Assembly: GCA_012729835.1 (NCBI GenBank)
Contig: JAAYCK010000109.1
Span: forward strand, 1-62,069
Source: Syntrophomonadaceae bacterium
GTDB taxonomy: Bacteria > Bacillota > Syntrophomonadia > Syntrophomonadales > Syntrophomonadaceae
Length of the DNA: 62,069 bases
Reading direction: 5' to 3'
Part shown: positions 15,777-25,500 of the stretch, one piece after another
How positions within the stretch are numbered: position 1 is the first letter of the stretch
Layout of the letters: the number at the start of each line of letters is the position of its first letter
Notes under the pieces: generated by a model
Database searches by the model: none
What the model was told of the DNA's origin: nothing
What the model saw: the letters and a program-made list of their open reading frames with translations, nothing else
Translations under genes and position numbers: made by a program

Positions 15777-17765
15777 ATGATTGTGTATAAAAGAGGTGGG
15801 AATTACTCTCTGCTGATAGCCCTGCTGCTCCTAGCACTGATGGCTGGTTGGGGCGGATACATCCGTCCGATTGAACATAAAGCCCTGGCCGCTGCCAACG
15901 TAAATCCTCTGCCAGTGGTCGGATCCAAGGAAAAACTCGTTGAACTTCTGAAAAAGTCTGGTGCTTTTGATCAGCGGCTGTACGTGGTAGAAGACGCCAT
16001 GCCCCAGGCAATGGAAAAATCGAAACAAAGCGCAGTCCCTACTGAAGGCAAGGCTGGCTCACGTGCCAATAGCAAAGACGAGGCTTATTCCAAGACCAAT
16101 ACCCAAGTAGAGGGTGTCGATGAAGCCGACGTAATAAAAACTGACGGCAATTATATCTATCAGGTCAACCGTAACCGCATCCTGATCATCAGTGCTAAAA
16201 ACCCGGCTAAGATGCAGGTAGTTTCCAAGATTGAATTCAGCAATAACGACTTTTCCCCCGCCGAACTCTACATAGATCAGACTAAACTGATCGTAGTTGG
16301 CCACAGTTCTATCAACATCGCCGATCCCTACTATTCCAGCCAGAGTAAGCGGGCCATGTTCCCTCCTGCTTATTACAGCCACCAGAGCACCCGGGCGCTG
16401 GTTTATGACATGCAAAACAAAGCCCAGCTCAAGCTGACCCGTGAACTCGAGATCGAAGGCAATTATATCTCCTCACGCAAGCTCGGCAATACCCTTTACC
16501 TGCTCAGCAATGAAAACATATATTATGCAACAGAAGACGACATCATGCTACCAAGTTATAGAGATACGGCAGCGAGCGCCAAGCCGGTCAGTATCGGCTA
16601 TAACCAATTGCGTTATTTCCCTGATCATATCTATCCGGCTTATATAAATATCGCTGCGATAAATACCGCCAACGCAGCCCAAAAGGCTCAAGTAGAGAGC
16701 TATCTGGGCAATGCCGAAAACATCTATGCCTCCACCAGTAACCTGTATATTGCCGCCAGCACCTATCAGCCAAGCGTGCGTCCCCTGGTGAAGGATTCAG
16801 CTGCCGACTCCCCCCGGCAACTCACCACCCTCTACAAGTTTGCATTAAAACCGTCCGGAATGGCTTATAGCGGCAAGGGTGAAGTCCCCGGCACCATACT
16901 CAATCAGTTCTCCATGGATGAAGACCAAGGCTATTTCCGAATAGCCACCACCACCGGTGAGGTTTGGGCAACCGGTTCCGAGATTTCTAAAAACAACATT
17001 TACGTGCTTGACTCTGACATGAAATTAATTGGGAGACTTGAAGACATTGCCCCAGGTGAAAAAATCTACTCCACTCGTTTCATGGGCGATCGGGCCTATA
17101 TGGTCACCTTCAAGAAGGTTGATCCCTTTTTCGTAATAAGTTTGCAGAATCCGGCTAAACCCTATATCCTGGGCAAGCTGAAGATTCCCGGATATAGCGA
17201 TTATCTCCACCCCTACGACCAAAACCATATCATAGGTTTTGGTAAGGACACCATCGAGACCAAGCTAGAAAATGGCCAGGATTCTATGGCTTTTTACCAG
17301 GGTCTCAAAGTAGCGCTGTTTGATGTGAGCGACGTTAAAAATCCTCAAGAGATCTCCAAGGTGATTATCGGCGACCGCGGAACTGACTCCGAGCTTCTCT
17401 CCAACCACAAAGCCTTGCTCTTCTCACGCGAGAAGCAATTACTGGCTTTCCCGGTAACAGTGATGAAGATCCGCGAGAGTGATAAAAAGCAAGCCGCCTC
17501 AGGCTGGCCTGCCTACGGCTCCTTTGAATATCAGGGGGCCTATATCTACCAGATCGATCTTAAGAAGGGGCTGCAGTTCAAGGGGCGCATAACTCATTTG
17601 AGTCAGGAGGATTTGCTGAAAGCCGGAGATAACTGGTATGACACGGAAAAAAACATTGACCGGATCATATACATCGGCAACAACCTGTATACGCTCTCGC
17701 CAAGCCAGATACAGGCCAACGCCTGGAACAGTCTCAAGCTAACGGGTACCCTGGAGATTAACTAG
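15777..17765 (+). CDS. Secreted beta-propeller-domain protein
   Basis: A 662-residue protein with an N-terminal signal/anchor (residues about 10-25, LLIALLLLALMAGWGG). From about 105 it shows the start of the beta-propeller family distantly related to WD-40 (Pfam Beta_propel): TNTQVEGVDEADVIKTDGNYIY. Repeated blade motifs follow, e.g. LYLLSNENIYY, IYVLDSDMKLIG and NNLYTLSPSQI. It probably acts outside the membrane in binding; no catalytic residues are evident. GGGGG precedes ATG 15777 and a strong terminator follows. Confidence 0.85.
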   Translation: MIVYKRGGNYSLLIALLLLALMAGWGGYIRPIEHKALAAANVNPLPVVGSKEKLVELLKKSGAFDQRLYVVEDAMPQAMEKSKQSAVPTEGKAGSRANSKDEAYSKTNTQVEGVDEADVIKTDGNYIYQVNRNRILIISAKNPAKMQVVSKIEFSNNDFSPAELYIDQTKLIVVGHSSINIADPYYSSQSKRAMFPPAYYSHQSTRALVYDMQNKAQLKLTRELEIEGNYISSRKLGNTLYLLSNENIYYATEDDIMLPSYRDTAASAKPVSIGYNQLRYFPDHIYPAYINIAAINTANAAQKAQVESYLGNAENIYASTSNLYIAASTYQPSVRPLVKDSAADSPRQLTTLYKFALKPSGMAYSGKGEVPGTILNQFSMDEDQGYFRIATTTGEVWATGSEISKNNIYVLDSDMKLIGRLEDIAPGEKIYSTRFMGDRAYMVTFKKVDPFFVISLQNPAKPYILGKLKIPGYSDYLHPYDQNHIIGFGKDTIETKLENGQDSMAFYQGLKVALFDVSDVKNPQEISKVIIGDRGTDSELLSNHKALLFSREKQLLAFPVTVMKIRESDKKQAASGWPAYGSFEYQGAYIYQIDLKKGLQFKGRITHLSQEDLLKAGDNWYDTEKNIDRIIYIGNNLYTLSPSQIQANAWNSLKLTGTLEIN

Positions 17766-17771
17766 CATAAT

Positions 17772-17805
17772 AGCACGCCAGGATCATGTTTTATCCTGGC
17801 GTGCT
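17772..17805. terminator. Bidirectional terminator between convergent genes
   Basis: A perfect 13-bp stem, AGCACGCCAGGAT with ATCCTGGCGTGCT, around an 8-nt loop, followed by TTTC on the plus strand. It lies between the beta-propeller gene and the 3' end of the exosortase operon and can serve both. Confidence 0.8.
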
Positions 17806-17828
17806 TTCAATATCAAACCATATAACAA

Positions 17829-19184
17829 TTAGCTGACGAATACTTTCTTTATAGTTAGTTTTACGTTACCGATACTCTTGCCCAAAGCATTCTTGAGCTG
17901 TTCCACGGGATTTTCCACCTTCCAGGCCGCCGGTTCCACCATGGTCAGCAGTATGCCGGAAAAGCGGAACCAGTAAGTAAAGAACCGGAAAATCGGCAAA
18001 AAGAAAATCACCCACCAGGTCTTTTTTATCTTTTGTCGATAGGTTCCCGATGTCTCTTTTACAGCCACAATGAAATATAAAAAATCTAGAAATAAATAAC
18101 AAACGTATAGTCCTACAAAGGCCGCAAAAACCAATTTAACAGGATAACCCAAAAAATACAGGAAGGGTATAAGAAAAGTCCAAGTCAATCGAGAAAAAGC
18201 CAGAGTATGGTCAATCATGATCATGCGCCCGGTAAAACTCCCCAAGCCGCCGCCCAGTTTCCCTAAGACTCCTGAGTGCATGGCAGTAACCTCTATTTGT
18301 CCCCTCTGCCAGCGCACCCTCTGTGAATATAGTTTGTTTATTGTGCAGACCGGTTCAACATAGGCGATTGCCGATGAAACGCACGCCATTCTGGCATTAT
18401 GGATGCGGGTACGCTGCCTGATCTGGAAAGTAAGATCAGTATCTTCTGAAACAGTCCTCTCCGAATACATCAGGGAATTCAGGATTACATCCCTACGAAA
18501 AGCTGAAAAGGCACCAGCCAGCGTAAACAGGTTGTTGGTAACACTTTGGAAGCGTCGCCCTACGTTGAAAGCCACCAGGTATTCGATCTCTTCACAATAA
18601 TGAATAATATCCATTAAGCGCGTTCGGTTGCCCAGCTCTTTGTCGATATGGATAGCGCCGGTTGCAGCCGCCAGGGACGGGTCATGCTCGAATGCCTGCA
18701 CCATGCGGTAAACGGCATTTTCATCCATCCATGCATCCGAATCCACATTAATGACATAGTCCCCTTTTATCATATAAATGCCGGCGTTCAATGCGATTGA
18801 TTTCCCGGCCCGATCCATGTCGATCCAGTTCAGGTTGAGTTCAGGAAAGTCATTCTGAAACTTACTAAATATCTCAAAACTATTATCGGCGCTGCCATTG
18901 TTGACACAGATCACCTGCATACGTTCGGTAGGATACTTCTGTTCAACTATAGACCTCAAGCATTGATACAAGCTGTCACTTGAATTATGTACAGGCACCA
19001 CGATAGAAACATATGGCAAGAAATTCAGCGAATCGAATTTTTCTCTTTCCTTAGCCTCGGGATACAAGAATACAATTCCAATAAATGCGATTGCCATGGT
19101 AACATCTATCGCCAGCGGAGCCAGCATCCAAATCCCCCAGAACAAAAGAAAGGCCAGCGATCTTTCCGCAAATATTTCAAGCAT
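17829..19184 (-). CDS. Glycosyltransferase family 2, exosortase G-associated
   Basis: A 451-residue membrane glycosyltransferase. It has N-terminal helices (about 8-48), a GT-A domain opening with VSIVVPVHNSSDSL, nucleotide/metal motifs NNGSADNS and NVDSDAWMD, an acceptor motif QRVRWQRGQ of processive GT2 enzymes, and C-terminal helices. It matches the family known as putative glycosyltransferase of the exosortase G system (TIGR03111, from memory). ATG 19184 overlaps the end of xrtG by 8 nt. It is the last gene of the operon and probably builds or attaches a surface glycan. Confidence 0.85.
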   Translation of the reverse strand: MLEIFAERSLAFLLFWGIWMLAPLAIDVTMAIAFIGIVFLYPEAKEREKFDSLNFLPYVSIVVPVHNSSDSLYQCLRSIVEQKYPTERMQVICVNNGSADNSFEIFSKFQNDFPELNLNWIDMDRAGKSIALNAGIYMIKGDYVINVDSDAWMDENAVYRMVQAFEHDPSLAAATGAIHIDKELGNRTRLMDIIHYCEEIEYLVAFNVGRRFQSVTNNLFTLAGAFSAFRRDVILNSLMYSERTVSEDTDLTFQIRQRTRIHNARMACVSSAIAYVEPVCTINKLYSQRVRWQRGQIEVTAMHSGVLGKLGGGLGSFTGRMIMIDHTLAFSRLTWTFLIPFLYFLGYPVKLVFAAFVGLYVCYLFLDFLYFIVAVKETSGTYRQKIKKTWWVIFFLPIFRFFTYWFRFSGILLTMVEPAAWKVENPVEQLKNALGKSIGNVKLTIKKVFVS

Positions 19185-19770
19185 GCTTACCCTTCTTTCT
19201 GACGTCCCCAAGAGTTGGGCGAGTAAATAGATACCAATAAATAATTACAGCCAGAATGAAAAATACTAAGCGTCCGATAAGAGTATGGGCTATGTACATG
19301 GCATTTCTACCCCAAATATTAATGATGGCAACAATAGTATACAGTCTGACAAGGTTCGCCGAGTAAAGTGCTGCCAAACCAGCAACGGCTTGGAATATTT
19401 TTGTGCGCCGGTTTCCTATGGGGAAAAATAACAACAATCCCAAGAGAACGCATGACTCCAATAGACCAGAACACTCGATATCTATATCTATACAAGTCCA
19501 ACTATTCTCCAAGGCCAACAGGACGAGTACCGTACCGGGAGATTTATCGAAAACCATAGTTTTGATGCCAACCAAGCCCAGACTATAATGGAGGATCAAA
19601 CCAGTCCATTGTTCGATAGCATACTCGACTGGCGATCCACGCAAGAGCAGTATCGCAATTATGGTCATGCCCACTGCTGCCCAGATATAATAGAAGATCC
19701 ATATTCTATTTTTGTACAAGTAATAGGCAATAGAGGCCCATATAATAATGGCAATTACGTATGCTAACAT
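19177..19770 (-). CDS. xrtG: Exosortase family protein XrtG
   Basis: A 197-residue multi-pass membrane protein. The three catalytic residues of exosortases are all present in hydrophobic contexts: Cys100 (DIECSGLLES), Arg142 (SANLVRLYT) and His162 (YIAHTLIGR). Length and context match XrtG (TIGR03110), the Gram-positive exosortase. It should cleave a C-terminal sorting signal at the outer membrane face and transfer the protein to an unknown acceptor. ATG 19770 overlaps the stop of the upstream substrate gene by 7 nt; longer in-frame starts would sit deep inside that gene. Confidence 0.88.
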   Translation of the reverse strand: MLAYVIAIIIWASIAYYLYKNRIWIFYYIWAAVGMTIIAILLLRGSPVEYAIEQWTGLILHYSLGLVGIKTMVFDKSPGTVLVLLALENSWTCIDIDIECSGLLESCVLLGLLLFFPIGNRRTKIFQAVAGLAALYSANLVRLYTIVAIINIWGRNAMYIAHTLIGRLVFFILAVIIYWYLFTRPTLGDVRKKGKHA

Positions 19771-20429
19771 ACTACTCTTCTCTTCTTTAGGATGATAACA
19801 GCACCGATCAGACCTGCCACAAAAATGGTTGCCAATAACCATGAAGGCATGATAGGTATCGGCGACCATTGGATATCTCCCCCATTGGGAACCCGATCAT
19901 GGGATTCGACTCCCACAACATACATCCTGATAGTTTGAGATGGCGGAATAATTCCTAAATCAGTCATTGGTACCGAGAACTCTACCTTGTCTACTCCAGC
20001 GATCTGGCCCCCGTTTTGAATGTAGCTGGCTACGGGTTTGCCTTTACGATCATAAACATCGACGTCAACCGATCCTAACAGGGGCTTGTATTCAATATCA
20101 ATGTAATAGTCGTGTTTATCTCCGTAATTACCATTGTCATTGCCATCTATATATAATATGAAATGTGCCGGCCATAACTTATGCAGCAAGTAAGTCTTGC
20201 GCTCGATCATAAAGTAAAGTCTTTCTTCATTAGGATTGGTTGCCCAGCCAAATCTGGTGATGTCATCAATGGCAATAAAGCCACCATCAACCGGATCGGC
20301 AAGACTCGGTTGCCCAACCCAATCGTTAAAATTGCCGTCCACAACAATGGCGCCAACTGCCATTATTGGTAGACTAAAAATTAATATACAACTTAAAAGC
20401 ACAGCAATCCCTATGATCCTTCGGTACAT
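19764..20429 (-). CDS. Surface protein with C-terminal Firmicu-CTERM-like sorting anchor (probable XrtG substrate)
   Basis: A 221-residue exported protein. A signal peptide covers residues 1-25. The mature part opens with VVDGNFNDWVGQP, the pattern of DOMON-like Firmicu-CTERM proteins. The C-terminus is a tripartite sorting tail: IPIMPSW (191-197), one hydrophobic helix (about 197-214) and the basic cluster KKRR (215-218). It directly precedes and overlaps xrtG, so it is the obvious cognate target. The motif residues cleaved are not known. Confidence 0.78.
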   Translation of the reverse strand: MYRRIIGIAVLLSCILIFSLPIMAVGAIVVDGNFNDWVGQPSLADPVDGGFIAIDDITRFGWATNPNEERLYFMIERKTYLLHKLWPAHFILYIDGNDNGNYGDKHDYYIDIEYKPLLGSVDVDVYDRKGKPVASYIQNGGQIAGVDKVEFSVPMTDLGIIPPSQTIRMYVVGVESHDRVPNGGDIQWSPIPIMPSWLLATIFVAGLIGAVIILKKRRVVC

Positions 20430-20527
20430 TTTGATCCCCTTTCCGGTATATCTAGCCGCAGTATGATGAAAAATTCTATCCGCTTACATTACGCATATGT
20501 ATTGCTATATCAAGTATATATTATTCG

Positions 20528-21136
20528 CTATTCTTTATAGCATTCCATAAAGAATAGCGAATAGGGTATTCTTAATAAACCTTTGTATTTAGTGGTTCTC
20601 ACAGTTGAAAAGTCGCTAGGGATCAATTTGGGATAACGCTCATCATATCTGACATATTCGCCTCGATCCTTGGAAACAAGCCATCTTTCCAGTAATGGTT
20701 GACCTGTATAAAAAACAGGATCTACAGTCAATACCCTGCCTCCAGGCTTTAAGGCCGCACTTGCCACTTTAAAAAGAGAGTCCGCCTCCTGGTCATTGAG
20801 GTGGTGGATTACGCCAATAGCAATGACAACGTCAAAAGGTTCTAGTTCCCGCAAAACTTCATCATTCAAGTATCTGCGCATAAAGGTTGCGCGATAACCA
20901 AAACGCTTTACAGCAGCATCAATATATACTTGACTCATATCAAAACCTACATAATCAATGTTTTCCGGTAGGTGTTCTACAATATCACCAGGGCCACAGC
21001 CGATATCAAGGATGCGCTCCCCTGGATTTGGTCTGATTAGTTTTTCCACATAGATATCCCGAGCAGGACCTTGACCTACGATGGTTGAAAACAATCTATA
21101 AATTGATGGACTGCTTAGAATGGATCTCATATCCAT
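20528..21136 (-). CDS. Class I SAM-dependent methyltransferase
   Basis: A 202-residue Rossmann-fold methyltransferase. Motif I is LDIGCGPGDIVEHL, followed by VGFDMSQVYI (the acidic ribose-binding region), VVIAIGVIHHLND (motif IV region) and LKPGGRVLTVDPVF. ATG 21136 has GAGGAGG 11 nt upstream; the GTG at 21148 overlaps it. It stands between a glycosyltransferase and the sorted surface protein in the exosortase operon, so it may methylate a sugar or lipid carrier of that pathway; the substrate is not readable. Confidence 0.8.
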   Translation of the reverse strand: MDMRSILSSPSIYRLFSTIVGQGPARDIYVEKLIRPNPGERILDIGCGPGDIVEHLPENIDYVGFDMSQVYIDAAVKRFGYRATFMRRYLNDEVLRELEPFDVVIAIGVIHHLNDQEADSLFKVASAALKPGGRVLTVDPVFYTGQPLLERWLVSKDRGEYVRYDERYPKLIPSDFSTVRTTKYKGLLRIPYSLFFMECYKE

Positions 21137-21157
21137 AGTTACAAACACCTCCTCTAA

Positions 21158-22135
21158 CTACAGGGGAGATTGTTGATAGTCATTGCCATAATTCAAGCCC
21201 AGCGTCTCTCGAACGAAATATAACGGTCGATGCTTGGATTCAGTGTAGATACGTCCAATATATTGGCCAATAATACCTATCGTAAACAGTTGTACCCCGC
21301 CAAGGAACAGAATTACAACCATCAAAGACGGATAACCAGGAACCTTATTGCCATGAATAACAGTATTAATGATCATATAGAAGCCATAAATGAACGACAA
21401 GAAGGCTACTCCTAGCCCCAGGTACATTGACCATTGCAAAGGCAGATAGCTAAATGAAGTGATTGCCTCGAGAGCAAGGTTCCAGAGTTTGTAATAATTC
21501 CATTTTGTTTTACCTGCAAACCTTGGATCTCTTGAGTATGTAATGCCCGTTTGACGGTAACCCACCCAAGTAAAAAGCCCTTTCATAAATCGATGGCTCT
21601 CGCGAAGTTCTTTAAGGGCATCGACTGCCTGCCTGGACATCAGGCGAAAATCCCCAGTATTTACAGGCATATTTAGATGGGTAATCTTTTTCATAGTCTT
21701 ATAAAACATTGCTGCTGTCATTTTCTTAAACCAAGTTTCACCCTCCCGATGAGTTCTGACCGCATAAACTACGTCATAACCTTCCTCCCATTTAGTGATC
21801 ATTTCCGGAATTAATTCCGGAGGATCTTGCAGATCAGCATCAATTGGAATAACAATTTCCCCACAGGTGAAGTCAATCCCGGCTGAAAGGGCAGTTTCTT
21901 TTCCAAAATTCCTTGAGAGGTCGATTACTTTAAACCTGTTATCCTTCTTATTTAAATCTCTGAGCATCTCAAGGGTATTGTCTCTGCTCCCGTCATTAAC
22001 GCAGATAACTTCGTAAGGTTTTTGCATCCTATCTAGGACCTTCGTTAATCTTGAATATAGTTCTTCAATATTAGCCTCTTCGTTAAACATTGGAATAACC
22101 ATACTTAGAAAAACCTTCTCTGATGCCTCGTTCAC
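21158..22135 (-). CDS. Polyisoprenyl-phosphate glycosyltransferase (GtrB/DPM1-like GT2)
   Basis: A 325-residue protein with a GT-A domain (VIPMFNEEANIEELY; NDGSRDNT; DADLQDPPEL with the DxD metal site; NTGDFRLMSR) and two C-terminal membrane helices (about 235-257 and 270-295). This is the layout of GtrB-type enzymes that load a sugar onto undecaprenyl phosphate. The GTG start at 22135 follows the upstream stop by 10 nt with a G-rich Shine-Dalgarno sequence. The neighbouring EmrE-like protein could flip the product. Confidence 0.85.
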   Translation of the reverse strand: MNEASEKVFLSMVIPMFNEEANIEELYSRLTKVLDRMQKPYEVICVNDGSRDNTLEMLRDLNKKDNRFKVIDLSRNFGKETALSAGIDFTCGEIVIPIDADLQDPPELIPEMITKWEEGYDVVYAVRTHREGETWFKKMTAAMFYKTMKKITHLNMPVNTGDFRLMSRQAVDALKELRESHRFMKGLFTWVGYRQTGITYSRDPRFAGKTKWNYYKLWNLALEAITSFSYLPLQWSMYLGLGVAFLSFIYGFYMIINTVIHGNKVPGYPSLMVVILFLGGVQLFTIGIIGQYIGRIYTESKHRPLYFVRETLGLNYGNDYQQSPL

Positions 22136-22145
22136 TAGCCCCCCC

Positions 22146-22511
22146 CTATCTCTGCAGCAAAAATATTCCGACCATTATGCTAGCTAGGCCAGCAAATTTT
22201 CCAATGCTTACCCCTTCATTGAAAAATATCGCAGAAAAGATAAATACTATTACATAAGAAAGACTTACACTTGGATAAGCCTTGCTAAGTTCCATAGTAG
22301 AGATGACCTTGAGCCAAAGAACCATACTTGTTACAAAGCAAATAACCCCCAGTAATACCCAAACGTTTGTAAAGGTTGTTAACAGGGTAGAAAACAGATT
22401 CCCGACCCTAAAGTCAATATTGCCTACACCCATAACGCCATACTTCAGGAGTATCTGTCCTGCTGCGCTAAGTACTATAGATATAAGTAAAAATAAAATA
22501 TCAGTACCCAA
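22146..22511 (-). CDS. EmrE/EamA-like small four-helix transporter (possible lipid-sugar flippase)
   Basis: A 121-residue protein with four membrane helices and the DMT-superfamily marks SAAGQILLKYGV at the start and LSKAYPSVSLSYVIVFIFSAIFFNEGV in helices 3-4. The size matches EmrE/ArnE/ArnF proteins. Its start overlaps the end of the PTPS-fusion gene by 11 nt and a polyprenyl-P glycosyltransferase follows, a combination also seen in ArnE/ArnF-type carrier-lipid flipping. Drug export is the alternative. Confidence 0.75.
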   Translation of the reverse strand: MGTDILFLLISIVLSAAGQILLKYGVMGVGNIDFRVGNLFSTLLTTFTNVWVLLGVICFVTSMVLWLKVISTMELSKAYPSVSLSYVIVFIFSAIFFNEGVSIGKFAGLASIMVGIFLLQR

Positions 22512-25500
22512 AATCTTCAGCTCCCTGTTTAATAAGTGGTCCTGTGACCTGTGAACGCCGGCGTTGCCTTAACAGCCAGAGAATACTGATCAATAGTGTT
22601 ATTACCGAAACAGCCATGCCTTTTCTATATATTGATGCCTGGGTCATTTCCACTTTTATTATATGATGACCACTTGGCAGAGTGAGAGCAATTAAGTTCT
22701 CCTGCCGCTTTTTGTCTACTAATTTCCCATCTATCCTTACCGTCATCCCGTCAAGATCTGCTATAGGGATAATTACATCAGTAGCTGCTTTTAGTGAATA
22801 TGATGCTATATAACCATTACTTGTCGGACGATAGGAATCAAAAGGCACAGACGGTTCCTGAGTATAATCATGTGATAGCCCAGTTAGCTGTTCCAGCATC
22901 TTCATAGCCACCTCATCATGTGTTAAATAAACATGATATGCCAAGTTAGCTCCTAAAAACCATATCTTTGAGCCGTTGGCATTTTTATATCCCCAAAGGG
23001 CAGCTTCATTTCCATAATGCTGATAAGATACAGGAGTGCTATCCAGTCCTTGCGGGGCATATGCTCTCCAGAGAGAATTATCTGCGTCAAACGGTTTTAA
23101 ATTAATTGTTCCCCCAGGCGCTTGGAAGACCGTTAATTGATTACGGATCTCAACTGGCTCTGCATAAACATTAAAGAATTTTGGCTGCCGGGCTAGGACA
23201 TCAAGCGGAAAACCAGTAAAATCAACAATGATTTTGGTACCTTTATTAGCGCATTCCTGGATTGTTTTTTCTGCCTTTGACTTGATATTCCATTGAGCAC
23301 CCGTCAGAACAATAGTGTTGTAAGCAGATAATTCCTTCGGGGTATAATCATCAATGTTATTACTTCGACCAATCTCTATCTGAGGAAAAATCAATGCAAA
23401 GTTACTCGCATTGGTTCCAATGGCCAGATAGCGTTTCTGATCTACTATCATATAGGGTCGTTCTTGTCTCGTCCAAACACTATAAGGTTCTAGTTCCATA
23501 TTTTGTTTGTAGCCGTAATCCGCAGCCATTTTTCTAAACGATGCTTTGCTCTTGATTTGATTATTATCTACTACAAGATACGTTGCACCAAGGTGGTATA
23601 ACTGTCTGAACAGATATGGATACCAATTAAACTCCATAGCACTATTCAGCAGCATTATATTGGGCGCTGTTGTAGCCCCCTGCCAAGCCCAACCAAAGAC
23701 CTGTTCGCGATGACCAACCATCGAAAAGAAATATGATGGCCGGGAATCAATGTTACCAAGATCTAAGGTAGCGACCCGCCATCCTTTTGATTTGGTTATC
23801 TCATCCGTGATTTTTACTATATAATAAGGTTCAGAAGCGGTTTTCATTTGCAACGTTCGAGTATAATAACTATCAATTATCAACCCACTAAAAATGATAA
23901 CCAAGAGTAATGCAGCTATTACGGTACTTCTTTTGGATGTTAAAATCTTAGAAGAAAAAGCAAATCCATATGAAATTACAGCAAGACTGGTAAAGGTAGA
24001 GAAACGTAGCGGCCACATTATGTAACCCAATGGCATCATCTGCTGGAACCATGCGAAGGCAGGAAAGGTTAGGCATATAAAAAGTAGCCCACAACAAAAG
24101 AGACTTTTAGCCCAAGTTGCTTTGGAACGCCAGGCTATTAATGAGATAAGTATAACCAATAATAGACTGACTCCCCAATAGTGTGTGCTTGGGTTTGAAA
24201 ATCGCACTAGAGGGTCAAAACTTTCGAGAGCACGCATGTACATTACAGCTCCACCCGCTGCCTCTTTGCTCATACCGGCCAGACCACCCTTTAAGCTTGG
24301 TAATAACCACCATGCAGAAAGCAATAGTCCAGTTACGATTGAGACTAATCCACGAAAAACCAGCTTTAAAGATGTCCCCCCAAATAGCCACCAGGTAATG
24401 GCAAATATCATAAAACAGACACAGTAGATAGCGGTCATCATGGCGTGGCTTAGTACTAAGATAAATACTAATGAAACGCTTCCAACAATTGGCCACGTTT
24501 TATTTCGGAATTGGGGATTAATAGAGTTGAAGAAGATCCAGAAGGCAAGCGGCAATATAGCCGTTGTCAAAATACGTGGCAGATTTCCTTCAGCTAGGGC
24601 TACCTTCATATTATCCTGCCATACCACCCAAACGACTCCTGCCATGATGGCTGGCCAAAGGCCTATGTTTTTTCTGGCCGCCAGCCAGAAAAAGCCTCCA
24701 AGCAATGCGCAGATAAAGATGTAGTAATGACCAGCTACAAATATGTTTGGAGTAAAAAACCTAATGATCGCAATAAAATAGTAAGGCAGTGGAGCCCAGT
24801 AGCGGAATAATTGGCAACCATTGTACCAATCCGCAATGAACTGCGGAAAATAGCTCCCTGCGACCATTTGGCGATACAGGTAATCGGCCTTATATAGGTG
24901 TCCCCATGTATCTGCTCCCCAAGGATAGGCACTATTCGGAGGGGCCGTTAGTATCGGCCAATATGCCCATACTGCCACACCAGTAATTATCAGAACCCCT
25001 AGCGCTATCTGCCACCAGGGTTGTGCTGGCAACCTGGAATCACTGAATTCATCGTTATGGTCGCCTTGCGGTTTTCTTTTCTTAAACCATTTATCTATCC
25101 TCGACTTTTGGCTTTTAGAGTCAGGTGGTGCAACTTCATTTACTGGAATATCAGTTTCACTACTATCGACATCAATGATTGTGTTTTCTTCAAAGACATT
25201 AGCGGAATCTGCTTGATTCAGAATCAAGCCTAATTCTCGCGAAGTATTTACATCATCCTCCAATGCCCCCAATGGTGGTGGCGTAACTTCGAATGTATTG
25301 TGATTTTCCTCATAGTCCTCTTCTTCAAGCTCAGCCTGAAGCTGCGTGCTATAATCATCAGCAGGGGGAGATTCTTCCTCACTCGCCGCAATTTCATCAT
25401 TAGCTATGCCCTTGATTACAGACAGACTTGCCGGTGGCGCTGGCGCTGGAGAAGACGAATCACTACTGAAGTAATTAGGAATCTTGCTGGTGATTTCAAT

